NCBI RefSeq assembly: GCF_000092645.1 | Contig: NC_014165.1 | Span: 3,844,001 to 3,908,000 of the forward strand | Direction: 5' to 3' | DNA from: Thermobispora bispora DSM 43833 | Lineage (GTDB): Bacteria > Actinomycetota > Actinomycetes > Streptosporangiales > Streptosporangiaceae | Length of the DNA stretch: 64,000 nt | In this document: positions 56,302 through 64,000 of the stretch, one piece after another | Layout of the letters: every line of letters starts with the position of its first letter | Position numbering within the stretch: position 1 is the stretch's first letter | Made by a program: the position numbers and the translations under genes | The notes under the pieces: generated by a model | Seen by the model: only the letters and a program-made list of their open reading frames with translations | What the model was told of the DNA's origin: nothing | Database searches by the model: none

Positions 56302-56631
56302 TCACGAATTCGGCCGGGCCGCGGGGTCGCCGTCCGGCGGGAGGGCGAACTGCACCGCCGCCCGCTCCGCGAGGATCGGGGCGATGCATTCGTCGATCAC
56401 CGCTCGGTGGGCGGGGTGGTCCCGGTAGACGAGGTAGTCCTCGGGTGAGTCGAAGTCGGCGACGAGCCCGAAGGAGAAGTTCCCCGGATTGATGCCGGCG
56501 TCCGGCCCGAACCGGTAGCTCTTCAGCTCCGGGATGAGCCGGGGCAGCTCACCCAGCCGCCGGGCCACCTCCGCCTTCTGCTCTTCGGTGGCGTCCTCGG
56601 TCCAGCGCAACAGCACGACGTGGCGGAACAT
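56302..56631 (-). CDS. Dabb-family (stress-responsive A/B barrel) protein
   Basis: A 109-residue dimeric alpha/beta-barrel protein. The start MFRHVVLLRWTEDATEEQKA and the segments YRFGPDAGINPGNFSFGLVA, FDSPEDYLVYRDHPAHRAVI are typical. In the last, the His pair (HPAH) is the family signature. Dabb proteins include cyclases and stress-induced proteins. No substrate can be assigned. A Pro/Asp-rich tail follows the barrel. It is a single gene on the minus strand with no adjacent partner. Confidence 0.9.
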   Translation of the reverse strand: MFRHVVLLRWTEDATEEQKAEVARRLGELPRLIPELKSYRFGPDAGINPGNFSFGLVADFDSPEDYLVYRDHPAHRAVIDECIAPILAERAAVQFALPPDGDPAARPNS

Positions 56632-57170
56632 GCTCTTCCTTCCCGGGCGATCGAGACGATCACGGCTGACGCCGAGGACGCATGCTAGCCAGCGCCGCTG
56701 CCCCGGCCGTGCGCCCGGTGCCCGGGCCGCCGATGTGATCGGTTGACCTTTCCTTCTGCATCCTCACACCATGGCCCCCGCTCCGGCGGGGGCCTTTCTC
56801 ATTCAAGAGAGCCGGCCCGTTCTCACTCACCGGCCCGTTCTCACTCAAGGGAACTCGGCCCGATCCGTGCCGATCTGCGTGTTCTTCGCCCGACGCGCGC
56901 CGGTGACCGGATCGATCCCGGCGGCAGTGCGTCTCGAGAGACCGGCCGGCAACGGCCTGCGACGGCAACGCGCCCGCCAGCCGAGAGGCCGCGGGCTGCG
57001 GCAACGCGGATCTTCTTACGGGACGCCGCACCGAAGCCGAATCGCCTTGCCCAGGCAAGCCGCTCGAGGCCTGGAGCCGATGCGAGACGGCCGGACGCCC
57101 GAGCGGCGGTCGACCGCTGCCACGACCGGCGCGACCGACATCTGAACACGTGCCAACGATCTACATACTA
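56632..57170. other. Intergenic region with an orphan terminator
   Basis: About 540 bp between the Dabb gene and the lipoprotein promoter. The only clear element is the terminator at 56773-56800. 56808-56850 has a short duplicated CGGCCCGTTCTCACTCA segment. No coding frame is convincing. Confidence 0.4.
56773..56800 (+). terminator. Orphan rho-independent terminator
   Basis: A 9-bp perfect stem GGCCCCCGC/GCGGGGGCC and a TCCG loop are followed by TTTCTC. No plus-strand gene lies between 56108 and this point, so it may end an unseen small RNA or stop read-through. Confidence 0.65.
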
Positions 57171-57199
57171 TTGATCCGTGTATTGAGTTCACGTAAAAA
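57171..57199 (+). promoter_or_regulatory. Promoter of the lipoprotein gene
   Basis: TTGATC (57171-57176), a 17-bp spacer and TAAAAA (57194-57199) lie in an AT-rich patch, 31 nt before the ATG. Confidence 0.5.
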
Positions 57200-57230
57200 T
57201 AGGTGCTCCAAAACCCGGTTGGAGCACTCG

Positions 57231-57662
57231 ATGAAATACCTCTGCTGCATCCTGCTCGCCATGCTCACCGCTGCCTGCGGTACCCAGACGGCAGGCACCG
57301 CGGGGCTGATGGCCGGCGGCTCGCCCACGCCGACCAGAACCACGGTGTGCACCAGCCCGAAGGTGCACCAGTTCGTGAGGGCGATGGAGGACTACGCCCT
57401 GGAGGGCTACTTCGACCCCAATCCGCTCCGCGCCATCCCCATGGACGAACTCACCGCCTGGCGCGACACGCTGGATCCGCTCGTGCCCTACAGCGAGAAC
57501 GAGCATGTGGAGCGGGCCCTCAATCTCGTCCTCGGCGGGCTCGACCGCTTGATCAAGTACTACTACCTGTACCGGCCGATCATCGACTCGGCGGGGCGCG
57601 CGATCATCCAGGGCATCACCAGCCTGCGCTTGAGGTGCGAGCGGGAAGGCGTCGAGTTCTGA
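57231..57662 (+). CDS. Small lipoprotein of unknown function
   Basis: A 143-residue predicted lipoprotein. The signal peptide MKYLCCILLAMLTAAC ends with the lipobox LTAAC, Cys16 being lipidated. A Thr/Ser/Pro linker (GSPTPTRTTVCTSP) follows. The helical domain (VHQFVRAMEDYALEGYFDPN; LDRLIKYYYLYRPIIDSAGR; IIQGITSLRLRC) has two cysteines (residues 40 and 137) that could form a disulfide. GGAG lies 7 nt before the ATG. The promoter is unusually AT-rich for this genome. I recognise no family. A surface location is well supported, a function is not. Confidence 0.78.
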   Translation: MKYLCCILLAMLTAACGTQTAGTAGLMAGGSPTPTRTTVCTSPKVHQFVRAMEDYALEGYFDPNPLRAIPMDELTAWRDTLDPLVPYSENEHVERALNLVLGGLDRLIKYYYLYRPIIDSAGRAIIQGITSLRLRCEREGVEF

Positions 57663-58126
57663 CCCCGGGCATGGCGGAGGCCCGCCGAAGCAGGGACCGC
57701 GCATTCTCCTGGTTCAGGTGCGGCAGACCTTCAGACCAGCGCCGTGGACGCCGACCGGATGCGGCTCACCACGGCCGCCGCTCCGTAGATCCCGGTATGG
57801 GCGGATGCCACGGTCGTGCCGGGCTGGTGATCGGTGGCCCTGGACATGGGTGGAGGGCGGCGCGCGGCCGCCCTCCACGAACGTCCTCGCATCGAGCCGG
57901 TGCCTTCCGCACCCGGCGGCGCGGACGGTCCCGGTTCCGGCGCCGCCGGTCACCCGGGTTCCGCGCCGGTGGCGCCGGTACGGCTCGGCCTCGCGGCGAG
58001 CGCAGGGCTCAAGGCCGCGAGCACGGAGCTCAGCCGTCCCGGGAGAGGCGGCGGCTCATCCTCGGCGGGCTCGACGCACGGGCTCGGCCCACGGCGGGCA
58101 CGCGGCCCAGCCGGTGAGCAAAGGGC
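57663..58126. other. Gene-free intergenic region
   Basis: This 464-bp region between the lipoprotein gene and the convergent E2 gene is GC-rich, without a supported gene, RNA or repeat. No clear terminator for either gene is seen. Confidence 0.35.
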
Positions 58127-59452
58127 TCAGCCCCAGGCGAGCATGCGGATGGGGTCCTCCAGCATGGCCCCCACGTCCCGCAGCACCTTCGAGCCGAGCT
58201 CGCCGTCGACCACGCGGTGGTCGAACGAGAGCGCGAGCGTGGTGACCTTCCGGACGGCGAGCTGCCCGTCCACCACCCACGGCATGTCCCGGATCTGCCC
58301 GAGGGCGAGGATCGCGACCTCGCCGGGGTTGAGGATCGGCGTGCCGGCGTCGACCCCGAACACCCCGACGTTCGTGATCGTGATCGTGCCGCCGGTGAGC
58401 TCGGCCGGGGTGCACCGGCCCGCCCGGGCGCGCTCGACCAGCCGGTTGAGCTCGCGGGCGAGCTCGGGGAGCGAGAGCCGGTCGGCGTCCTTGATGTTGG
58501 GGACGATGAGCCCGCGCTCGGTGGCCGCGGCGATCCCGAGGTTCACGTAGTGCTTGACGATGATCTCCTCGTCGGTCCACGTCGAGTTGATCATCGGATG
58601 GCGCTTCACCGCCGTGATCAGCGCCTTCGCCACCAGCAGCAGGGGCGAGACCCTCACCTCGGCGAACTCGGGGAGCCGGCGCAGCCGCTCCACGGCCGCC
58701 ATGGTCTCGGTCACGTCGACCTGGAGGAACTCGGTGACGTGCGGGGCGGTGAAGGCGCTCGCGACCATGGCCTGGGCCGTGGCCTTGCGCACCCCCCGGA
58801 CCGGGATGCGCTCCTCGCGCTCGGGGTGTCCGGCACCGGCGGGCGCGGCCTGGCCGGTGCGGAGCCGCGCGGCGGCCGCCTCCACATCGGCCCGGGTGAT
58901 GGAGCCGTGCGGGCCCGTGCCGGTGAGCGTCGACAGGTCGATGCCGAGGTCCTTGGCGAGCTTGCGCACCGGCGGCTTGGCGAGCACGCCGGACCGGCCC
59001 GGCCGGGACGGCGCGGGCGCGGCCGGGGTGGGCGCGGCCGGGGTGGGTGCCGTGGCCGCGGCGGTGCTCCGGCGGCGGCGCCGGGTCGCGCCCGGCTTGA
59101 CCCCGTACCCGACGAGCACCGGCTCCCGCTTCTCCGCCGTGCCGTCCTGCTCGGCCTTGACGGCCTGCCCGTTCTGCTCGGCCGGGGCCGCGGGCTCGGG
59201 AGCGGCGGGCGCGTCGCCGGTCCGGACCGAGATGATCGGCGTGCCGACCTCGACGGTCTGGCCCTCGGCGACGAGCAGCTCGGCGACCTTGCCCTCGAAC
59301 GGGCAGGGCAGCTCGACCACGGCCTTGGCGGTCTCGATCTCGACGATCGTCTGGTTGACGGTGACGGTGTCGCCCGGGGCGACGTGCCACTTGACGATCT
59401 CGGCCTCGGTGAGGCCCTCACCCACGTCGGGGAGCTTGAACTCACGCAGCAT
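58127..59452 (-). CDS. bkdC: Branched-chain 2-oxo acid dehydrogenase E2 (dihydrolipoyl acyltransferase)
   Basis: A 441-residue E2 core subunit. Residues 1-80 form one lipoyl domain with the lipoylated Lys43 in [13 protein letters not shown]. An Ala/Pro linker follows. Residues 155-195 are the E1/E3-binding domain ([35 protein letters not shown]). Residues 215-441 are the catalytic domain, ending with the active-site [18 protein letters not shown] (His and Asp). It transfers the acyl group to CoA. It is the third gene after E1 alpha and E1 beta, with 18 nt between. The E3 subunit is not in this window. A pyruvate-type complex is less likely given the E1 sequence. Confidence 0.92.
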   Translation of the reverse strand: MLREFKLPDVGEGLTEAEIVKWHVAPGDTVTVNQTIVEIETAKAVVELPCPFEGKVAELLVAEGQTVEVGTPIISVRTGDAPAAPEPAAPAEQNGQAVKAEQDGTAEKREPVLVGYGVKPGATRRRRRSTAAATAPTPAAPTPAAPAPSRPGRSGVLAKPPVRKLAKDLGIDLSTLTGTGPHGSITRADVEAAAARLRTGQAAPAGAGHPEREERIPVRGVRKATAQAMVASAFTAPHVTEFLQVDVTETMAAVERLRRLPEFAEVRVSPLLLVAKALITAVKRHPMINSTWTDEEIIVKHYVNLGIAAATERGLIVPNIKDADRLSLPELARELNRLVERARAGRCTPAELTGGTITITNVGVFGVDAGTPILNPGEVAILALGQIRDMPWVVDGQLAVRKVTTLALSFDHRVVDGELGSKVLRDVGAMLEDPIRMLAWG

Positions 59453-59470
59453 GTGATCCTCCCTCCCCGG

Positions 59471-60445
59471 TCAGTAGGTGAACGCCCGGTCGACCGCGTC
59501 GAGCACCCGGTCCAGGTCGGGGAGGTAGTGCTCCTCGAGCCGGGAGGGCGGGTACGGCGTGGCGAACCCGCCGACCCGCAGCACCGGGGCCTCCAGGTGG
59601 TAGAAGCACTGCTCGGTGATCCGTGCGGCGATCTCGGCGCCGAAGCCGCTGAAGACCGGGGCCTCGTGGACGACCACGCACCGGCCGGTCCGCCGGACGG
59701 ACTCGGTGAGCACACCCATGTCGAGCGGGCTGAGCGAGCGCAGGTCGATGACCTCCAGGTCCCGCCCCTCCTCGGCGGCGGCCGTCGCCGCCTCCAGGCA
59801 GGTCTTCACCATCGGCCCGTAGGCGAGGAGCGTCAGGTCGCGGCCGGGCCGTACCACCCGGGCCCGGTCTATCGGCAGGCCCGGCGCGGAGAGGTCGACC
59901 TCGGCCTTGTCCCAGTACCGGCGCTTCGGCTCGAAGAAGATCACCGGGTCATCGCACCGGATCGCGTCCTGGATCATCGTGTACGCGTCGGCCGGGTTGG
60001 AGCAGGCGACCACGCGGAGCCCGGCGGTGTGGGTGAAGAACACCTCGGGCGACTCCGAGTGGTGCTCGACCGCGCCGATGCCGCCGCCGCACGGGATGCG
60101 GATGACGACCGGCAGCTTGATCGCGCCGAGCGACCGGTACCGCATCTTGGCGAGCTGGGTGATGATCTGGTCGGCCGCCGGGAAGACGAAGCCGTCGAAC
60201 TGGATCTCGCACACCGGGCGGTAACCGCGCAGGGCGAGCCCGATCGCGGTGCCGACGATGCCCGACTCGGCGAGCGGGGTGTCGATGACGCGGTCCTCGC
60301 CGAAGTCCTTCTGCAGGCCGTCGGTCACCCGGAAGACGCCGCCGAGCTTGCCGACGTCCTCCCCCATGATGAGGACCTTGGGGTCGTTCTCCATCGCGCG
60401 GCGCAGGCCCTCGTTGAGCGCCTTGACCATGGTCAGCGTGCTCAT
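59471..60445 (-). CDS. bkdB: 2-oxo acid dehydrogenase E1 beta subunit
   Basis: A 324-residue transketolase-like beta subunit. It begins MSTLTMVKALNEGLRRAMEN and has VLIMGEDVGKLGGVFRVT, DTPLAESGIVGTAIGLALRG (Glu that activates thiamine pyrophosphate), VCEIQFDGFVFPAADQI, GGGIGAVEHHSESPE and VVVHEAPVFSGFGAEIA. With the alpha subunit it decarboxylates the 2-oxo acid and acylates the E2 lipoyl group. Its ATG overlaps the E1 alpha stop by 4 nt, so translation is coupled. Confidence 0.94.
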   Translation of the reverse strand: MSTLTMVKALNEGLRRAMENDPKVLIMGEDVGKLGGVFRVTDGLQKDFGEDRVIDTPLAESGIVGTAIGLALRGYRPVCEIQFDGFVFPAADQIITQLAKMRYRSLGAIKLPVVIRIPCGGGIGAVEHHSESPEVFFTHTAGLRVVACSNPADAYTMIQDAIRCDDPVIFFEPKRRYWDKAEVDLSAPGLPIDRARVVRPGRDLTLLAYGPMVKTCLEAATAAAEEGRDLEVIDLRSLSPLDMGVLTESVRRTGRCVVVHEAPVFSGFGAEIAARITEQCFYHLEAPVLRVGGFATPYPPSRLEEHYLPDLDRVLDAVDRAFTY

Positions 60446-61527
60446 CGCTCGAACCCCCCGAGGTAGGCCATGAACTGCTCGCGCTCCTCCTCGGGCAGGC
60501 CATGCCGGGTCGCGTACACGTGCTCGAAGATCGCCTCCGGCCGTGGGTCGGGCATGGCGAGGCACCGCTGGCGCAGGTCCTTGGCGAGGGCGTCGGCCTC
60601 AGCGTCGATCGCGGCGAAGAAGTCCTGGTCCGCGAGCCGGTTCTTGTGGAGGTACGCCTTGACCCGCTCGATCGGGTCCTTCAGCTTCCAGGCCTCGAGC
60701 TCCGAGGCGAGCCGGTACCGGGTCGGGTCGTCCGAGGTGGTGTGGGCGCCCATCCGGTAGGTGAACGCCTCGATCAGCGTGGGCCCCTGCCCTTCCCGGG
60801 CGTGCTGCAGGGCCTTCCTGGTCACGGCGAGGCAGGCGAAGACGTCGTTGCCGTCGACCCGGATGCCGGGGAACCCGAATCCGGACGCCCGCTTGTAGAG
60901 GGGGATCCTCGACTGGCGCTCGATGGGCTCGGAGATCGCCCACTGGTTGTTCTGGCAGAAGAACACCACGGGGGCGTTGAAGACCGAGGCCCAGATGAAG
61001 GACTCGTTGACGTCGCCCTGCGAGGTGGCGCCATCGCCGAAGTAGACGATGGCCGCGCCCTCGACGCCGTCACGCTGGATCCCCATGGCGTACCCGACCG
61101 CGTGCAGGGTCTGGGAGCCGATGACGATCGTGTACAGGTGGAAGTTGTGCTCCTTGGGGTCCCAGCCGCCATGGCTCACGCCGCGGAACAGGCCGAGCAG
61201 GGTCACCGGATCGACCCCGCGGCACCAGGCGACGCCGTGCTCCCGGTAGGTGGGGAAGGCCATGTCGGCATCGGTGAGCGCGCGCCCGGACCCGACCTGT
61301 GCGGCCTCCTGTCCGAGCAGCGATGCCCACAGACCGAGCTCGCCCTGCCGCTGCAGGGCGACGGCCTCCTTGTCGATGCGGCGGACCAGGACCAGGTCCC
61401 GGTAGAGGGACCGGACCTCCTCCGCGGTCAGCTCGATGTCGTAGTCGGGGTGCTCGACCCGCTCCCCCTCGGGGGTGAGCAGCTGGACGAGCTCAGGGGG
61501 GGTGTCATGAGGGGCGTCGGCTGTCAC
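60442..61527 (-). CDS. bkdA: 2-oxo acid dehydrogenase E1 alpha subunit
   Basis: A 361-residue E1 alpha. The thiamine-pyrophosphate motif is GDGATSQGDVNESFIWASVF near residues 168-187, ending in FCQNNQWAISEP. Other landmarks are LLGQEAAQVGSGRAL and YRMGAHTTSDDPTRYR, the phosphorylation-loop equivalent that orders the active site. The sequence is closer to branched-chain (BkdA) than to pyruvate E1 of the PdhA type, which supports use of valine, leucine and isoleucine keto acids. The start is GTG with AGGAGAGG upstream. It is the first gene of the operon. Confidence 0.92.
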   Translation of the reverse strand: MTADAPHDTPPELVQLLTPEGERVEHPDYDIELTAEEVRSLYRDLVLVRRIDKEAVALQRQGELGLWASLLGQEAAQVGSGRALTDADMAFPTYREHGVAWCRGVDPVTLLGLFRGVSHGGWDPKEHNFHLYTIVIGSQTLHAVGYAMGIQRDGVEGAAIVYFGDGATSQGDVNESFIWASVFNAPVVFFCQNNQWAISEPIERQSRIPLYKRASGFGFPGIRVDGNDVFACLAVTRKALQHAREGQGPTLIEAFTYRMGAHTTSDDPTRYRLASELEAWKLKDPIERVKAYLHKNRLADQDFFAAIDAEADALAKDLRQRCLAMPDPRPEAIFEHVYATRHGLPEEEREQFMAYLGGFER

Positions 61528-61730
61528 GTGCCTCTCCTGTGCGTCTCGGGCCGGTTACGGGTGGGGTCGCCACCGGTACACCGGTCGGTCAGCCGCGGGC
61601 CCCTGGGTCCCGGGGCCACGCGCATTCGCGGAACATCGTGACAGAGGCCATACCCCACTTCCAAGACCCTCCTCGATGTCACCACCCGCGGAGGATCCTC
61701 CGGACCTCGTGTCCGGGGACGGGCGATCGA

Positions 61731-63347
61731 TCATCCCGCACGGTACACCACGCGGCCGTCCAGCATGGTGAGCCAAGCGCTGGCCCGCGCCAGGTCGTCC
61801 GGATCCGCCGCCTCGATGTCCCGGTCGAGCACCACCAGGTCGGCGAGCTTGCCCGGGGTGAGCGAGCCGATTCGGTCCTCCATGCGGAGCGCGTACGCGG
61901 CGTCGATGGTGTGGGCGCGCAGCGCCTCGTCGAGGGTGATGGCCTGGTCGGCCCCGATGGGCCCGCCTTCGCGGGTGCGCCGCCGGATCGCGTTGGCGAT
62001 GGTCTCCATCGGGCGGAGCGAGGAGACGAACGAGTCGCTGGAGAGCACCGGCCGCAGGCCCGCGTCGATCTCCTCCCGCATCGGCTGCAGGCGGTGCGCC
62101 CGCTCGGGCCCGAGCCGGCGGATGAGGTCGGTGCCGCTGTCGTAGAGGAAGTTGGGCTGGTTGACCGGGATCACGCCGAGCGCGGTGAACTCGCGGATCT
62201 GCTCCTGGGTCGGGTAGCCGCAGTGCTCGATGCGGGGCCGGGCGTCGTCCCCGCTGACCGCGACCGCGGCCTTGATCGCGTCCAGGGCGTAGGACATGGC
62301 GAGGTCGCCCTGGGTGTGGATGCCGACCTGCCAGCCGGCCCGGGCGGCCCGCCGGACCAGCTCGGTCAGCCGCTCGGGCGCGTGGTAGGTGTACCCGGTG
62401 AACTGCCCGTGCTCGCCGTACGGCTCGCGGAACAGGGCGGTGCCGCCGAGCAGGGTGCCGTCGGCGTAGAACTTCATCGCCCCGAAGCGGAGCCGGTCGT
62501 CGCCGAACGGCCCGGCGAGGCCGATCGCGGCGAGGTCGTCGAGCATGTGGGAGAGCGGCATGCAGACCGTGCGCACCGGGAGCGTGCCGGCCGCGTGCGC
62601 GGCCCGGTAGATGGTGAGCTCGCGCCGGGAGACCTGCGGGTCGCAGACCGTGGTCACCCCGGCGGACAGGTAGGTCTCCCCGGCCGCGGCGAGCCAGGCG
62701 AGGAGCTGCTCGGCCGGGAGGTCGGTGTGGAAGTTCGGGCCATGGCAGCCGATGTCCACCGCGAGCGGCAGCAGCAGCTCCATGGCCGAGTCGAGCACCA
62801 TGCCGGTGAGCCGCCCGCCCTCGTCGCGGACGAACTTCCCACCGGGCGGGTCGATGACGTCGTCGGTGATGCCCCGCAGGGCGAACGCGGCGGAGTTGAC
62901 CACCGCCTGGTGGCCGGAGACGTGGTACACGATCACCGGGTGGTCGGTGGTCGCCTCGTCGAGCCGCCGCATGGTCGGGCGGCCCTCGGGATACTTGGCG
63001 TCGTCCATGCCGAACGCCCGGATCCACTGGCCGGGCGGGGTGACCGCGGCCTCGGCCGCGATCACCTCGACGAGGTCGGCGACGCTCGCGACCCGGGGGT
63101 AACGGGCGTCGACCGAGGCCAGGGACTCGGCGGTGGACAGCAGGTGGTTGTGCGGGTCGATGAATCCGGGGACCACGGTGCGCCCGCCGGCATCGATCAC
63201 CTCGGCGTCCGGGCCGGCCGCGGCCCGGACCTCGTCGGCGCGGCCCACGGCGAGCACCCGCCCGTCCCGTACGGCGACGGCCTCCGCGGTGGGCGTGGCG
63301 GGGTCCATGGTGCGGACCCGGGCGTTGGTGACGACGATCGACGGCAA
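61731..63347 (-). CDS. Amidohydrolase, YtcJ-like
   Basis: A 538-residue metal-dependent hydrolase. The N-terminal composite domain (VVTNARVRTMDPATPTAEAV, VRDGRVLAVGRADEVRAA) precedes the metal-binding VVPGFIDPHNHLLST (HxH). Further features are the GMDDAKYPEG loop, MKFYADGTLLGGTALFREP with the candidate carbamyl or bridging Lys, VGIHTQGDLAMSYALDAI, RIEHCGYPTQEQI and VLSSDSFVSSLRPM with the metal-binding Asp. The end is IGSLTPGKLADLVVLDRD. It hydrolyses an amide or cyclic bond in an unknown substrate. A TTG at 63347 is chosen because GGAGG lies 5 nt upstream. An ATG at 63377 is the alternative. An MFS transporter gene upstream may import its substrate. Confidence 0.88.
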   Translation of the reverse strand: MPSIVVTNARVRTMDPATPTAEAVAVRDGRVLAVGRADEVRAAAGPDAEVIDAGGRTVVPGFIDPHNHLLSTAESLASVDARYPRVASVADLVEVIAAEAAVTPPGQWIRAFGMDDAKYPEGRPTMRRLDEATTDHPVIVYHVSGHQAVVNSAAFALRGITDDVIDPPGGKFVRDEGGRLTGMVLDSAMELLLPLAVDIGCHGPNFHTDLPAEQLLAWLAAAGETYLSAGVTTVCDPQVSRRELTIYRAAHAAGTLPVRTVCMPLSHMLDDLAAIGLAGPFGDDRLRFGAMKFYADGTLLGGTALFREPYGEHGQFTGYTYHAPERLTELVRRAARAGWQVGIHTQGDLAMSYALDAIKAAVAVSGDDARPRIEHCGYPTQEQIREFTALGVIPVNQPNFLYDSGTDLIRRLGPERAHRLQPMREEIDAGLRPVLSSDSFVSSLRPMETIANAIRRRTREGGPIGADQAITLDEALRAHTIDAAYALRMEDRIGSLTPGKLADLVVLDRDIEAADPDDLARASAWLTMLDGRVVYRAG

Positions 63348-63423
63348 GGTCTCCTCCTCGGAACGGTCGCGTGCCAAAGGCGGTCGAGGGCGGGCGGGCA
63401 GGCCGGTGCGGGCCTGGTGCCGG

Positions 63424-64000
63424 TCAGGACAGGGCGTGCCCGGGCACCGCCGGTTGCGGTACGGCGTCGCGGTGGCGCGGCGCGAAGGCCAGGCAGACCA
63501 GGCTCAGCACGCACATGGCGATGAGCAGCAGGATCGCGGGGACCGGTCCGCCGCCTCCGGCCTTGACCAGCGCGGTGGCCGCGAGCGGGGAGAGCCCGCC
63601 GAAGACCGCTCCGGCGACCTGGTAGGCGAGGGACATCGCCGTGTACCGCACCTTCGGGGCGTACATCTCCGCCAGCAGGGTGGCGATCGGGCCGTAGGTC
63701 GCGGACATGGCGAGCCGCATCGCGCCGAGCATCAGGAAGATGAGGAACGCGTTGCCCGATCCCATGACCATGAACTGCGGGAACGCGAGCAGCGCCACGG
63801 CGGCGAGGCCGATCGCCACGACCCGGCGGGTGCCGAACCGGTCGCCCAGCCAGGAGACGCCCAGGGTGGCGACGAGCTCGACGAACGAGGCGAAGCTGAG
63901 GCCGTTGAGCACGAGCTGCTCGGACGCGCCGACCTCGGGGCCGGTGGAGTAGGCGAGCAGGAACGTGGTGGCGATGTAGTAGCCGCCGATGGCCACGGGG
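63424..64000 (-). CDS. MFS transporter (MHS-like), N-terminal part outside the window
   Basis: The C-terminal part of a major facilitator transporter, open to the right edge. Six hydrophobic helices are visible (GYYIATTFLLAYSTG; LSFASFVELVATLGVSWLGD; VVAIGLAAVALLAFPQFMVM; AFLIFLMLGAMRLAMSA; LAYQVAGAVFGGLSPLAA; PAILLLIAMCVLSLVCLAF). The loop GDRFGTRRV is the MFS repeat motif between TM8 and TM9, and MYAPKVRYTAMSLAYQ matches the metabolite:H+ symporter (MHS) branch. It lies just upstream of the amidohydrolase on the same strand, so transport of that enzyme's substrate is plausible. Confidence 0.85.
   Translation of the reverse strand, partial: PVAIGGYYIATTFLLAYSTGPEVGASEQLVLNGLSFASFVELVATLGVSWLGDRFGTRRVVAIGLAAVALLAFPQFMVMGSGNAFLIFLMLGAMRLAMSATYGPIATLLAEMYAPKVRYTAMSLAYQVAGAVFGGLSPLAATALVKAGGGGPVPAILLLIAMCVLSLVCLAFAPRHRDAVPQPAVPGHALS

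Noticed and set aside
56743-56772. Promoter TTGACC-N18-CACCAT
   Set aside because: Its start point would fall inside the terminator hairpin immediately downstream, so it would make no useful transcript.
57718-58550. Frames in the region after the lipoprotein gene
   Set aside because: Arg/Pro/Ser-rich, partly antisense to the E2 gene, with no SD, promoter or domain.

Overview
The window is very GC-rich (about 70% or more), with strong G/C preference at third codon positions and many GTG and some TTG starts. Its gene families are typical of filamentous actinomycetes: DUF2530, DUF3027, DUF3263, DUF1707, a SepF paralogue, XPB-type helicases, a lone GroEL with CIRCE operators, and an actinobacterial-type SOS box. 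The groEL, cold-shock, sulfur-carrier, threonine-synthase-like, OtsA and OtsB genes lie in the order familiar from Streptomyces. The overall look suits Streptosporangiales (Thermobispora/Thermomonospora-like), but the genus is a guess. The window covers about 64 kb of chromosome. I see no transposase, integrase, CRISPR array or tRNA gene.

Layout. 0.4-11.7 kb: a small membrane protein, a sacsin-like ATPase with its DUF3027 partner, a cold-shock protein, an XPB-like/WYL-like protein beside a true XPB helicase, and a HelD/HelR-type ATPase. 12.0-20.5 kb: groEL with two adjacent CIRCE operators, a second cold-shock gene, a threonine-synthase-family enzyme and a sulfur-carrier protein behind a SAM-I riboswitch, an ECF sigma factor facing otsA, otsB with a DUF3263 gene, and a DUF62 SAM-hydrolase-like gene. 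20.5-26.3 kb: a complete oppA-oppB-oppC-oppD-oppF peptide importer. 26.5-35.8 kb: a polysaccharide-type ABC exporter, a PEBP-like protein, a 53-residue gene behind a perfect SOS box, an alanine-rich secreted protein, DUF1707, PlsX-like, ArgS and a membrane/coiled-coil protein. 36.3-39.0 kb: a SepF paralogue and a gene-poor, partly decayed stretch. 39.0-44.7 kb: a complete rRNA operon (16S-23S-5S, minus strand) with promoters, RNase III stems and terminator. 44.9-64 kb: a prolyl oligopeptidase, a pseudokinase-flippase fusion, a molybdopterin oxidoreductase, small proteins, an acyl-CoA dehydrogenase, a lipoprotein, a bkd-type dehydrogenase operon (E1 alpha, E1 beta, E2), an amidohydrolase, and an MFS transporter cut by the window end.

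How the genes fit together. The clearest functional unit is at 14.4-16.1 kb. A SAM-I riboswitch lies directly before a threonine-synthase-like gene followed by a MoaD/ThiS-like carrier. This matches the MetM/MetO homocysteine route known from Streptomyces better than threonine synthesis does. otsA and otsB together make trehalose. The bkd operon and the acyl-CoA dehydrogenase belong to branched-chain and fatty acyl catabolism. Many genes look leaderless: a TANNNT box ends 6-8 nt before the start codon, and I used this to choose several starts.

Several intergenic regions carry short degenerate tandem repeats (periods about 20, 30 and 35 bp). The largest, about nine units, lies between the oligopeptidase and the flippase gene. 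Other unexplained signals are the SOS-boxed mini-gene, a DUF62 protein lacking its usual motif histidine, an alanine-rich exported protein without recognisable family, and a likely radA remnant.
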